Shown here piece by piece: positions 1-10,125 of a stretch of DNA of 64,000 bases; within the stretch, counting starts at the first letter, position 1, and every line of letters starts with the position of its first letter. Origin of the DNA: Corylus avellana (taxonomy: Eukaryota; Streptophyta; Magnoliopsida; Fagales; Betulaceae); assembly GCF_901000735.1 (NCBI RefSeq), contig NC_081546.1, positions 6,949,001 through 7,013,000 of the forward strand, written 5' to 3'. Both the position numbers and the translations under genes were made by a program. The notes under the pieces were generated by a model. The model saw only the letters and a list, made by a program, of their open reading frames with translations, searched no databases and was not told where the DNA came from.

Positions 1-156
1 GTAGACTTTGTGATAAAGGAGCGGCTCGATGAAGGGAAAGCTGGGCTGATAGCTGTGTCGAATAAAGGGGAAGTGGCTTGTGGGTTCAACACAACTGGCA
101 TGTTCAGGGGCTCTGCTAGTGAGGATGGGTTCATGGAGGTTGGTATTTGGGATTAG
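1..156 (+). CDS. Isoaspartyl peptidase/L-asparaginase, C-terminal end (partial)
   Basis: The first reading frame is open from the window edge to a TAG at 154-156 and gives 51 residues ending in MEVGIWD. The stretch KAGLIAVSNKGEVACGFN followed by TTGMFRG and EDGFMEVGIW is what I recognise as the end of the beta subunit of plant-type (Ntn-hydrolase) asparaginases. These enzymes cleave themselves into alpha and beta subunits and hydrolyse L-asparagine or isoaspartyl dipeptides, releasing stored nitrogen. The catalytic Thr lies upstream, outside the window, so activity cannot be judged. The first base may lie inside an exon or at an exon boundary. The identification rests on remembered family sequence and not on a search. 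Confidence 0.85.
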   Translation, partial: VDFVIKERLDEGKAGLIAVSNKGEVACGFNTTGMFRGSASEDGFMEVGIWD

Positions 157-1450
157 AGGATTTGGCCTTTGTTGTGGTGCTTCTTTGATGTAGTAGAAAT
201 CTTAGGTATCTTGGAAATAAAATGCCAAGCCTTTTCCAAGTGATACGAGGGCATCTTTTATTTTGATTTTTGTTGCCAATAATGGTGCCTTGGAAACAGC
301 ACAAGCTCCCAAACGCCACTAAACAATGATAGGGAACAAGTAGTCAAACATATATGTAAGGGAATAGTTCATCAAGCAATGCCATATTAAGTGATAATGA
401 ATTGATAGTGAAAAGACAATTATTTATAATAAAAATTAAATTAAAGACTAGTTTTTATTGTCACATTATTTCAAATATATATATACGACAATTGTGTAAC
501 AATTTATTTAAAAGAAGGGAAATGATTATGGGGCATTGTCAAAAAGAAACTTAAAATAGCATTTGATAAGGAAATGAACCAGTCCAATGACGGATTAGTG
601 TGGTAGTTATCGTTCAAATGCAACTTTCAAGGTGCTTAAGAATTCTAAAGGGCAGCTAGCTAGGTTATTGTTTAGTCTCTTGATTTCTTCTTCTTTTATA
701 TCTTAAATAATTATTTAAAATCATTCAAAAGAAGAAGAAGAATTATTTAATAAGTATCTTTATGTGAGGAAATAGGGTTTTTAGTCGGTATTTGTAACAT
801 TTTCTTTATGTACATTCATTTATCACGTGTTTTAAGTGAACTTTTATATCAGTCACTTAAACAAATATATATAAGCAAGTTAAAACATGTTATGTCAAGT
901 GATACGATAATAATACTTGCATAAGAGGGACATAATGGCATACTTGCAAAAAAGAAAATGAGTCTGTTTTTAATGTGAGGAAGAAAATGATGGACATACT
1001 TGCAAAAAAGAAAAAGAAAAACAGTTTGTCTGTTTTTAAATTAATAAATTACTATAATAACATTGAAAGGTGGTTAATTCATTTATTTTGATGATCAATA
1101 ATTCATATAAAACCTATTTTCAACAACATTATTATTCCATGTTCTAATGCCATTGATGGCAAGGACAGAGTACGAAATCGTTTTTCTAGGAATCAAATTC
1201 TAGGAACACAACCATGTTCATAAATTTGGTGAGGAATGTATATAAAACTAATCGTTTTCCTTGGGAATTATCACCGCCATTGGCCCATTACCTGACAGAG
1301 CGAATAGGAATTTTATGGAATATAATTGCAGGATGGAACTTTTGGTGCGGGATGTTACCTTAAGGCTCTCTTTATTTCGAATTAAAATGCTTTTCGAATT
1401 TATTTATTTATTTTTTTTTTCTGGCATTTGTATATATATATATATATAAA
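157..1450. repeat. 3' flank of asparaginase gene; copy A of a local duplication
   Basis: No gene is seen here. Blocks of this stretch recur in the same order further right: 275-335 with 2047-2105, 565-690 with about 2405-2530, 755-800 with about 3610-3660, and 1070-1375 with 4107-4400. The similarity is clear but diverged, with small indels. I read it as an old direct duplication of the gene's downstream flank. Copy A lacks the MITE and the inverted repeat that enlarge copy B. Confidence 0.65.
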
Positions 1451-1465
1451 CTTTAATTATGATAA

Positions 1466-1720
1466 TGTCTTGATTATATCCTGACAAGTCTTGACCAGGT
1501 CTCAGTGTGGTAGGGTCCCGATAAGTTATGATGAATCTCGACCAAGTTCTAGCAGTATCCCAATTAAGTTTTGACAATAGTTCAGTTAGGTTTGAGCGAG
1601 TCCCGACTATTTTTTAATAGGTCTTGATTGAGTTGAGTCCTAGTGGTGTTCGAGGAAGTCTCGATGAGATTTCGACCGGGTTTCAGCATTGCCCCAGTGA
1701 AGTCCCAACAACGATTTGGC
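1466..1720. repeat. Degenerate short tandem repeat
   Basis: A loose unit of about 20-28 bases built on AAGTCTTGACCAGGTCTCAG recurs roughly eight to ten times with many changes (variants such as ATCTCGACCAAGTTCTAG and AGTCTCGATGAGATTTCG). It has no open reading frame. It lies between the two copies of the duplicated flank. Confidence 0.45.
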
Positions 1721-2575
1721 AGGGATGTTCTTAATTTGTTAAAGCACAGTCAAACTCAACCTCTACTATAGCCATTTTTCATTTTGGTAGTGATGTTGTT
1801 TGTTAATCTCAAGTTCTTTTTCTTTTTTCTCTTAATTGCCAACCTTCCCAATTGAGTCACCATTAACGCACCAAAGTTTTATCTTAATTTACACCTCTTA
1901 ATCATGCATGATTCACATGCCAAACTCAAATCTTAACTTTTTATGAGACAGTGGACGGACCAAGAGGCCATGCCCCCTAACCTCCAAAAATAGAAAACTA
2001 AGTTTATGTTGATTTATGTTGCTCAAGAGTCAAGGCCACTAATTAAACAATAATGGTGCCTTTGATGGGAACAGCCCAACGCCACTAAACAATGATGGTG
2101 CCTTTGATAGGAAGAGCAAACACCACTAAACAATCACAGTACCTTTGAAAGGAACACGTTGTCAAATATGTTATCCAATAATTCATCTCTTAATCAATAT
2201 TTCTTATCAACATAGACGATTACAAATGTGATGAATTGACAATAAAAATTATTTATTTATTTAAAAAAATTAAAGAGTATTTTTTATTGTTACATCATCT
2301 CAAATGTTTGATAGTTATATAATAATCTAATTAAAATAAGCTGAATATAAAGTAGATCACTTCAGTCCGATCACTGGGTATTGTTGGAAAGAGATCACAT
2401 AAGATAGCATTTGATAGGGTATGAACGGAACCAGTCCAATGGCGGATTAGTGTGGTGAGTACCATTGAAATGCACTTTTCAAAATGCTTAAGAATTCTGA
2501 ACGGCTTTTGTTTAGACTCTTGATATCTCTTTCTTTTCTTTTTTCTTTTTTAAATATATCTTAAATAATTATTTA

Positions 2576-3498
2576 TGGTCGGTTTGTGATTGCGATTTTA
2601 ATAAGTATGATTTTAAAAAATTACTTTTTTAAAAATTGTGTTTTTGAAATCACTACGTTTTAAAATCGAACAAGCATTTGATAAAACATGTTAAAAAATA
2701 CTTTTTCTATCAAGTGAACGTTTGGATAATATTAACATATAATTGTGGTTTCAAGGACAAATTACCGATAAGAACATTTGTTTATAACAGTAAAATAACT
2801 AATATTGTCTATAAGCCTCAATTTTAAAACCTTTGCAAACAAAAGTATGATTTAACTTTGGGAAATGTTATGTTCTCTTCTAGTGTTTTTATGGTGTTCT
2901 CATAGTCATAGGTAGATATTATTTTCTAAAAATCAAGTGAGAGAAATAAGAGCAACTTTATTTTTTGCTTTTTTAGAAGATAATATTCACTTAAAGACTA
3001 AAAGAAAAACATAGCATTCTCCTTTAACTTTTGTCTATAAGCCTACATTATAACATTGACATTAATTATTATTATTATTATTTTTTTGAGACAAAGATTA
3101 CAAACAAACATATAATAAAGAAGATATGTTTTTAACATATAGGTGGTCCGGTAGCTCAATCGGATGTGGACCACGCCTAATGAAGCGAATGTCACTAGTT
3201 TGAATCCCTCTGCCTCTTTCCTTGTGTGGACATGTAATATATATATATATATATATATTAGGTGAGTTTTTTTTTGGAATTTTTTTACTGCGCCAAATAT
3301 TTGTTATGCGAAATCATGATTTTGCTTTAAATTCGTGCATTTTCAAATAAGTACTCTTAGCCTGCTTATAAAAATCGCGGATTGTTTTTCCATTTTTAGA
3401 ATATGCGTTTTTTAAATTGCATGCCAAACGCTTTGCATTTTGCGATTTCTTTTAAAAACACAAATTATTCTTGGGAAATCGCAATCTCAAATGTACCC
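2576..3498. mobile_element. Tourist-like MITE with nested insertion
   Basis: Flanked by TTA at 2573-2575 and 3499-3501. The left end, TGGTCGGTTTGTGATTGCG, is the imperfect inverse of the right end, CGCAATCTCAAATGTACCC. Copy A of the duplicated flank has an uninterrupted TTA at the matching site (about 713), which acts as an empty-site control. A shorter relative without the inner insert lies at 59063-59354. Comparing the two places a further insert of about 570 bases (roughly 2723-3290) inside this element, and that insert carries a SINE-like sequence. Confidence 0.75.
3137..3240 (+). mobile_element. tRNA-derived SINE-like repeat
   Basis: Contains a pol III A-box-like sequence (TAGCTCAATCGGA) and, about 40 bases on, a B-box-like sequence (AGTTTGAATCC). 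These are followed by a shared tail TTGTGTGGACATGT and an (AT) run. The same arrangement recurs at 5180-5307 (minus) and about 61500-61580 (plus). It cannot fold as a functional tRNA, as the anticodon arm is not recognisable. Confidence 0.6.
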
Positions 3499-3546
3499 TT
3501 AACATTACTCAAAAGAAGAAAAAAAAATATTTAATTAATATCACTC

Positions 3547-3789
3547 AAAACTTTTCTAGACTAATTTCCTCCAAAATATCATAATAAGAACAAAAAATTG
3601 ATGTTCAATACATGCTCATGGGAAGAAATAGGGGTTAGTTAGTATTTGTAACATTTTCTTTCTTTATTAGTTTCCTTATTCTTAAAGAGTATTTTTAAGA
3701 GCTAGCTATCCTATACATGAGCATGTATTGAACATCAATTTTTTGTTCTTATTATGATATTTTGGAGGAAATTAGTCTAGAAAAGTTTT
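3547..3789. repeat. Perfect 74-bp inverted repeat with 95-bp loop
   Basis: Bases 3547-3620 are the exact reverse complement of 3716-3789, with no mismatch when compared base by base. The loop (3621-3715) has no open frame. Copy A of the flank has the loop-like text (TATTTGTAACATTTTCTTT) but not the second arm. Confidence 0.85.
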
Positions 3790-4039
3790 ATTTTTCTTGG
3801 ATTCCAGATTAACCGAAGTTAATTTGTTTATTCTTGTATTTGTTTTTTGCTGTACCAGAATATTAACACAAAAAATTAATTCATAAATTTTTAGATATAA
3901 TATTAATTAATTAATTAATTGATATAAAATAAAAACGTAAATTTAAATTAATTTAATGAGATATAATAATCTCATATAATAATAATATCAGTCACAAAAG
4001 TAGTTATACAATAGAGATAATGCTACTCTTAAAAGTTTT

Positions 4040-4092
4040 CGAGGGTAGTTTAATCGACTATGAACCACGCCTCATAAAGCGAAAGTCATTAA
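4040..4092 (+). mobile_element. Truncated SINE-like fragment
   Basis: GTAGTTTAATCGACTATGAACC and then CCACGCCTCATAAAGCGAAAGTCATTAAC match the 5' half of the SINE at 3137-3240, but the B box is lost. Confidence 0.4.
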
Positions 4093-4623
4093 CTTTTTTC
4101 AGAGTTATTTCATTTATTTTGATGATCAATAATGCATATAAAACCTATTTTCGACAAAGTTATTATTATTCCATGTTCTAATGCTGGTGGAAAAGACACA
4201 GTACGAAATCGTTTTCCTAGGAACACAACAATTTTAGAATTTTAGTAGACATGACAAAAATCTGAATCTTTCTGGGAATCAAATTCTATAAAACCTATTC
4301 GTTTTTCTTAGGAGTTGTCACCGCCATTACCTGACATAGCAAATAGGAATTTTATGGAATATAATTTGCCTGTTACAACTTTTGGTGCTGCATCTTACGT
4401 TAAGCATTTGCCTTTCTGTTAGTAATGGAGTAACGTTAGAAGTCATTCTCAATTTTTATTTTTTATTTTTGATATTCTTCAGAAATTTATGCACTTGGTT
4501 TTTAAATTTATTATTAGAGCAAAATTCAATAGTGATCTATCACAAATACAACCGTGATTTTAAAGCCATATCAATTTTGAAGGAACATAAGAAGAATATA
4601 AGAAAGACTTTTACTATTACTTA

Positions 4624-4848
4624 GGGCTTGTTTGAGTGTGCATTTGAGGGGCCTAAAAGTGCGTTTAACACTGAAAAAGTCTGTTTGAAGAAAAAAGTAT
4701 CATTTTGGTAAAAAAATACTGAAAGTATTTTTAAGGGTTCAAAAAGTCTAAAAATGGTCAAAACGCACTTTTGGTAAATGAAGTTTTTGTCAAAAAACGC
4801 TTTTTGACTTAAAAGCTCTATTTCTCAAACGCAATCCTAAACAAACTC
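4624..4848. mobile_element. Tourist-like MITE (225 bp)
   Basis: TTA duplications at 4621-4623 and 4849-4851. Termini are GGGCTTGTTTGAG and CTAAACAAACTC (inverted). The interior is rich in AAAAGTGCG and CAAAAAGCG phrases shared with the next element. No transposase frame. Confidence 0.75.
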
Positions 4849-4925
4849 TTATTTTCATGATTAGCCAATAAGTAGACTAAGATCTATAATATTGTGACAA
4901 AGCCCATATAAAACTTATTTGCTTA

Positions 4926-5158
4926 GAGCATGTTTGAGATTGTGTTTGAAAAATAGAGTTTTTAAGTCAAAAAGAGCTTTTGGGCAAAAGTTTTATTTTT
5001 AAGCTTTTGCCAAAAGTGCGTTTTGGCCATTTTTAGGCTTTTTGGACTCTTAAAAGCGTTTTTTATTTTTTTACCAAACGAGTAACTTTTTCTTCAAACA
5101 GGCTTTTTGAATGTTAAGAGAACTTTTAAGATCTTCAAACGCAATCACAAATAGGCTC
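4926..5158. mobile_element. Second copy of the same MITE, opposite orientation (233 bp)
   Basis: TTA at 4923-4925 and 5159-5161. Ends are GAGCATGTTTGAGATTG and CAATCACAAATAGGCTC. Its interior reads as the reverse complement of 4624-4848, so the two make an imperfect large palindrome 75 bases apart. Confidence 0.7.
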
Positions 5159-5179
5159 TTAGTAAGTGGCAAGACAATT

Positions 5180-5307
5180 AAAAAAAAAAAAAAAAAATCT
5201 TAAAATTCTTATATGTCGGCACAAGGGAAGGGAAAATTAAGAGAGATTCGAACTAATGACTTTCACTTCATAAAATATGATCTCTAACTAATTGAGCTAC
5301 GCCTTAA
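5180..5307 (-). mobile_element. tRNA-derived SINE-like repeat
   Basis: On the minus strand: A-box-like GTAGCTCAATTAG, B-box-like GTTCGAATCTC, the tail CTTGTGCCGACATAT and a terminal T run (A run on plus at 5180-5197). Best preserved promoter boxes of the family in this window. The T-ended tail resembles some plant SINE families, but I do not assign one. Confidence 0.6.
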
Positions 5308-5902
5308 GGACGTTAAGGTATTTATTTTTACCAACTTGGTATTTACCATATTTTCTATATTTTATTAATTGAATTTTTAAAAGTAAATATGATAGTAAAT
5401 GCTGATATGACAAAAATCTGAATCTTTTTATTTTAATACAGGAATTCTAGAGGATCCTAAGATCAATAATGTAAAACTAATAATGTATTAACCTTGATCA
5501 ATCTTAACGTTAATCAACTTCAAATGGACTTTTGGTATATACTTTTATTTTGAAAGTCATTATTTCGTTGCAAATCTTCTTTTTTCACTTGGCTTAATCA
5601 CACGCACAGATCAGAATCATCTTAATTTTATGAGTACCAAGTTTGATATGTGATCGTAGAAATGGCAAAAAATCTGTAATTTCCTACTATATATAGCCAT
5701 CTTCCTACTCTTAATCGTCATGATTCTGATCATATCAAAGTCAAATCTAAACTTTTCTTGAGATTGTCTCGTGGCCATGCATGCCTTAAAGGTTTTCTTT
5801 GAATGAGAGGTATGATCCAAGCAATTACAGGCCTGCAATTCCAACGCACGACCCAATAACATACGCATTGTCCATTATAATAATCCCAATTAAAAGTACT
5901 TA

Positions 5903-5931
5903 TTTTCTCAAAAAAAAAAAATAATAATAAT
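5903..5931 (+). mobile_element. 29-bp LINE-tail-only insertion
   Basis: The 15-base sequence AATTAAAAGTACTTA occurs at 5888-5902 and 5932-5946 and brackets TTTTCTC, a long A run and TAA repeats. The TTTTCTCAAAA phrase matches the 3' end of the LINE copy at 16630-16898. I infer reverse transcription that stopped after copying only the tail. Confidence 0.6.
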
Positions 5932-6990
5932 AATTAAAAGTACTTATGGTAATTATAATAAGAACAAACCTTTCCAGACGTACAACACAAGGTAGCACAG
6001 AGAAAAAGAGAAGTACTTTATTTATTTATTTCCAACTTTTCATGAATAAACTTAATTGAGGAAAGTTTCAAATAAATTCCTTAGTCAATGCGTGAAAATT
6101 ATTAACATCCTTAATTTTTATTTTTATTTACTTTTATTACTTTTAACTCATTAGGTTCATTGAAAAGGTGTTATAAATCCTTCTGTTATATTTTTTTTCA
6201 ATTTTTTAACTCTGTCAATCCAATCCAATACGCACCGTTTTGTCTCAAGAAGTAAAAAATTGAATCTTATGCTCTGTTCACCTCTTTTTTCATGTTTTAA
6301 AACATAGGAAATGTTGTCCATAATCGCAAAGCCTAATAGTCTTTTGTTTTGATGAATATACAACGACTCATTTGGCTATGAACTAGATGAATAAATTTTT
6401 GGTTACAAGGGAATAAAAACTTTATGGTTAGAATTATCGTTTACTAGAAAGTCATAGTGTTCAAGAAGCTCCAAATTTGTGTATGTCCCATAGCATAAAA
6501 GCACCTACAGAGAATAATAACTTGTGTTAGCAAAATAATAGTTCTTTTAAACATAGCAGCATTTCCTTGTTTCTTAAGAGATCAAGGAACATTGTTCTTT
6601 CATTATGATTTGATCTCGTTTCTAATTGTCTTTCCATGAATCTTTTTCATCTCAATTTATTTTGGTATACAGTTTAACCTTTTAGAATTCTCCTAGTGAA
6701 GAAAAAAAAAAAAAAATTGAAGTATTCTGTGATGTTATAATTTTTTTTTCCTTGTTTGGTAAATATGGTCTAATTCTTTCTCTCGTTTTAGTAGAAGCAG
6801 CACCAAAGTCTTGAAGACTGTGGGTCATCTTCCAAATGCAACAAGTTTGCTGCATTTGAGACTGTAGAGAATGAACAGCCTAGAATGCTTCCCATTTGCA
6901 GTGAGTCTCACTCTCCCTCTCCATCTCTCTCTCTCTCTCTTGCTCAGGTCTTCATAAGAGTGTCCAGGCCCTTCACAGAATTGAACAAGC

Positions 6991-7700
6991 TAGGGGTGTC
7001 AAAAATAACCGGGAAACCGGAACCGGGACTGGAAAATCGGGAAACCGGGAAACTGGAAACCAGGAAACCGGGGACCGGTTCCGGTTCCGGTTGCCAAAAA
7101 AAAAAAAAAACCGGGACCCTGGTTCTGGTCCCGGTTTTTGGCACCCGGTAAAAACCGGAAAAACCGGAACCAGGTCTTATTTTATATATATATATATATA
7201 TTCTTTTAGTCTTTTACGCAGCGTTTAGGACCTTGGGCAATTAGGTTTCTCACTTTTCCGGTTTTGAAGGTTTTAAAATGATTTTTAGGGTATTTTAAAA
7301 AATTTGAATTTTTATTTCTAAGGCTCATATAGGCAAAAACATTGATTTTTTTTAGGATTTTAGGCTTTTTTAGGTTTATTTTTTAATTATTTGGAACAAT
7401 CACAATAAAGTCTATTTAATTTAGACAAAAAGATTAATAGCTTTTTTTTAAATGAGCTAACTTATGAAAAAAATAATGGGCTTATTTTAGGCTCAATACC
7501 TAAAATAAGCCCCAAACACTAATTTTTTTAAAAAACCGGTTACCGAACCGGATAAAACCGGAACCGGCCGGGAACTGGGACCCCGGTTAACCAGGGTCCC
7601 GGTTCCGGTTCCGGTTTCCCAAAACCGAGAACCGGGGTACCCTGGTTCCGGTTCCAGTTTTGGCCAAAAACCGAAAAACCGGACCGGGTTGACACTCCTA
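6991..7700. mobile_element. hAT-type non-autonomous element full of GGAACCGG-like microrepeats
   Basis: Perfect 8-bp target duplication GAACAAGC at 6983-6990 and 7701-7708. Termini are TAGGGGTGTCAA and TTGACACTCCTA (inverted, one mismatch). The left 190 and right 170 bases are dense in CCGGTTCC/GGAACCGG and CCGGGAAACC units in inverted arrangement. The middle (about 7190-7530) is AT-rich. Open frames inside are low-complexity artefacts and no transposase is present. Confidence 0.88.
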
Positions 7701-7769
7701 GAACAAGCCATAGTTACCGCTAGATGGCACAAAAAAAAAACCAGGATTAATGAAATTTGAATAATGACA

Positions 7770-8070
7770 TAATTGGCCCAAAAAACATCATTATTCAACT
7801 AGTGATGTTCAAATAGTGACTTTTTAAAAAAGATTTTAATTATAAAGACTGAAGTCCGAGTTGATGACATTTGAATAGTAAAAATGTCACTAAAATGTGA
7901 CATTTAAAAGGTGACTTATAAAGAGTGAACGTCACCTTTTAAAAGGTGTCGTCTTCATTGTTGGTACGGTGACTTGTGAATAGTGTGCACGGTGCCACGT
8001 GAATAGTATGCACATCACCCACTAGGAAGTGAGGTGCGTTGTTCACTAGAAGGTGAAGTGTGGACAAAAA
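7770..8070. repeat. Repetitive stretch with GTGAATAGT units
   Basis: GTGACTTGTGAATAGTGTGC is followed by GCCACGTGAATAGTATGCAC, and related shorter pieces (TTTGAATAGTAAAAATGTCAC) occur just upstream. An inverted pair around ACATCATTATTCAA also occurs. Probably a degraded transposon, family not recognised. The stretch 8071-8600 has no supported gene; a 63-codon frame there (8385-8576) lacks any recognisable motif. Confidence 0.35.
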
Positions 8071-8616
8071 ACTAGGCCCAAAAGGATGTACTTACTCGAT
8101 TAGTGGTAACCCTGTGGAAATATGGAGGACTAGCGTTTAGGAATTGGTTGATAAAGTCATTTTGTCCTGTTTCTGGTGATCCGTCTTGGAGATTGCTATA
8201 GTTAGCCTTACTAATTTGAAATTTCTCTCAATGGTGAGGCATTATAGGGACTAACCAGACGAGTACCAGTAGTTAAGGTGTCATCCAATTTGAAATCTTT
8301 GCTGATGCTACCTATAGGATTTAACATGTTCACAGCGATGATTGTTGACAGATCCATGTAGTCTTGTAGGAGTTTCAAACACCAATGAATAATGATCTCA
8401 CAAAAGGAGCTGTATGGTCCGTCCGCAGAACAAGAGAAGAATCAGTAGATGAGGGAATCAATAAACTGGACGATATTGGCTCTTGGACCTTAAAACATGG
8501 TGAACAGAGCATAAGATTGGGCAAAACGGTGCGATTGGCAGATGTTAAAAAAACAGACAGTATTCTTCTAAAATAGGATGGAGGATCTTCTTTCAATTCA
8601 GTCTATAAAAATTGAC

Positions 8617-9150
8617 ATGTGTAAGTCTGTAAACGAGCCGAGTTTGAGCGAACTTCCCTTATTTATGTTTGACTCGTTTAAATTTTACTTGAGCTCAATC
8701 CGAGCTTAAAGACAAGCTAAAAAATCGAATCTGAACTCGAGTTCATAATAAGTCGAACCGAATCAACTTGCAAGCTGTGCTCTTATATTTAATTTATTTT
8801 TTTATTATAAATTTAAACTTCAAGTAGTCTTAAACGGTTCAAGAAACCAGCTTGCATATGAATATTTGCTTAGCCTGATTAGTCGAGTATGGAACATGAG
8901 TCAAGACAACAAAACACTTGGTTTTAAAGAGAGAATATGCATCATTTTATTATAAAATGATGCTACTAAGAAAAAAAAAAAAAAAATCATCAATTAAGAT
9001 GAACAATTACCAATACAAACTTTATACGAACTGTTCACGAACTTAACCGAGTTGAACTTACCTCGTTTAATATTCGAGCCAGTATTTTTGTTTATAAAAT
9101 ATCTCATTTAATAATCGAGTCGAACACAACTTGTTTGTCTAACACTTCTA
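8617..9150. mobile_element. Probable hAT-like non-autonomous repeat
   Basis: The left part (AGTCTGTAAACGAGCCGAG, repeated GAGCTC/GAACTCGAGTTC words) and the right part (GAACTTAACCGAGTTGAAC, ATAATCGAGTCGAACACAAC) have the style of the common plant repeats that end in ...TGTAAACGAGCCGAG. The ends are only imperfect inverted repeats and I could not find a clean target duplication. Confidence 0.4.
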
Positions 9151-9609
9151 TATGTCATTTAAATATGTAAGATGCATATATATATATATATATATAACAT
9201 AGACAAAATTAAAATAAATAATATTAAAAATTCATGTTCATCTCACGTATTATTGAATTAAAAAAACTTCTTCCAACGAAGTGTAGAAAAATACTTCCTT
9301 AAAATTGGGAGAAATTGAGGATTTATAACATAAAGAGTTAAAAATGCAAAAAAATAAATAAATAAAATAAAAAAATAACATTTTGAGATATTATCAGTTT
9401 TCATATGTTGCCTGGATTTATTACAAACTTTCCCATAAAACTTAACTGAAGATTGTTCACAAAATCACTAGTCAGACAAGACACAGACCGCTGGTCTGGT
9501 GTATTGTTGCTAAGAACATTACGTAGCAGTCCAAGGAATAACCTGCGAACTCTAGCTAGAACATTACATAATTGAAAATTTGCTTTATTTATATTTCCTG
9601 TTGCTAGTC

Positions 9610-10125
9610 TCATTTTTTGGTGTCGTCTTTTCCACCGCCCAAAACAGCATCCTTGGCAGATCGAACGGTATTCGCCACCGCAGCAGCTGAACCAGCTAAC
9701 GCGCCACCTCCGACGCTGGAATGATCCTTGTCACGAGTAAGATGAACCACCTGGACTTTCTCTTTGGTGGGTTCTTCTTCGTCATGCCCGGCCGATGACC
9801 GATAATCTACTGTCTCCACCACCTTCGTTTCTACTGCGCCTTGTTCGTTGGATTCTTCACTTCCGACGCTGGAACGATCCTTGTCACGAGTAAGATGAAC
9901 CACCTGGACTTTCTCTTTGGTGGGTTCTTCTTCGTCATGCCCGGCCGATGACCGATAATCTACTGTCTCCACCACCTTCGTTTCTACTGCGCCTTGTTCG
10001 TTGGATTCTTCACTTCCCTACGCCAACACAATAGAACACAAAATGGAGACTGAAAAATGATCCAAATTTACCAAAATTAAGGTTATGGAGAAATAGGTTG
10101 AATTCAATACCTTTGATCTGTTCAT
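9610..10125 (-). CDS. Small hydrophilic protein with a perfect internal tandem duplication (LEA-like, function unknown)
   Basis: Model: exon 1 is 10125-10111 (MNRSK), the intron is 10110-10018 (GT-AG), and exon 2 is 10017-9610, giving 140 aa. The ATG is inferred: exon 2 is open with no ATG upstream of the repeat, and splicing to this short exon gives an in-phase start just after the acceptor-compatible AAG|GT site. Residues 6-56 and 57-107 are a 51-residue repeat differing at one position (R/H in TRDKDRSSV). The unit GSEESNEQGAVETK then VVETVDYRSSAGHDEEE is acidic, lacks Cys and Trp, and ends in VVHLTRDKD. The Gly/Ala-rich C-terminus ends in DAVLGGGKDDTKK. Composition suggests an intrinsically disordered, LEA-type protective protein. 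I do not recognise the family. The upstream region (to 10330) has an ACGTGG motif on the plus strand, which fits but does not prove ABA or seed regulation. Confidence 0.65.

Larger units (their letters stand above)
2040..4420. repeat. Copy B of the duplicated asparaginase flank, expanded by insertions
   Basis: Colinear with 157-1450 but about twice as long, because it holds the TTA-flanked MITE at 2576-3498 and the inverted repeat at 3547-3789. It also starts with a short internal triplication at about 2050-2160 of the phrase CACTAAACAATGATGGTGCC. No coding region is supported. Confidence 0.6.

Noticed and set aside
3137..3240. Possible tRNA gene
   Set aside because: A and B boxes are present, but there is no plausible anticodon arm or acceptor stem, and the same sequence recurs with a shared non-tRNA tail, so it is a SINE-like repeat.
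3547..3789. MicroRNA gene
   Set aside because: A 74-bp perfect stem is not typical of an evolved miRNA precursor, and there is no evidence for a defined mature product. Reported only as an inverted repeat.
6885..7151. 88-codon frame rich in Glu-Thr-Gly and its minus-strand counterpart
   Set aside because: Both arise from the GGAACC microrepeats of the hAT-type element.
8375..8596. Two opposing short open frames
   Set aside because: There is no start context, motif, splice partner or codon signal that favours either one.
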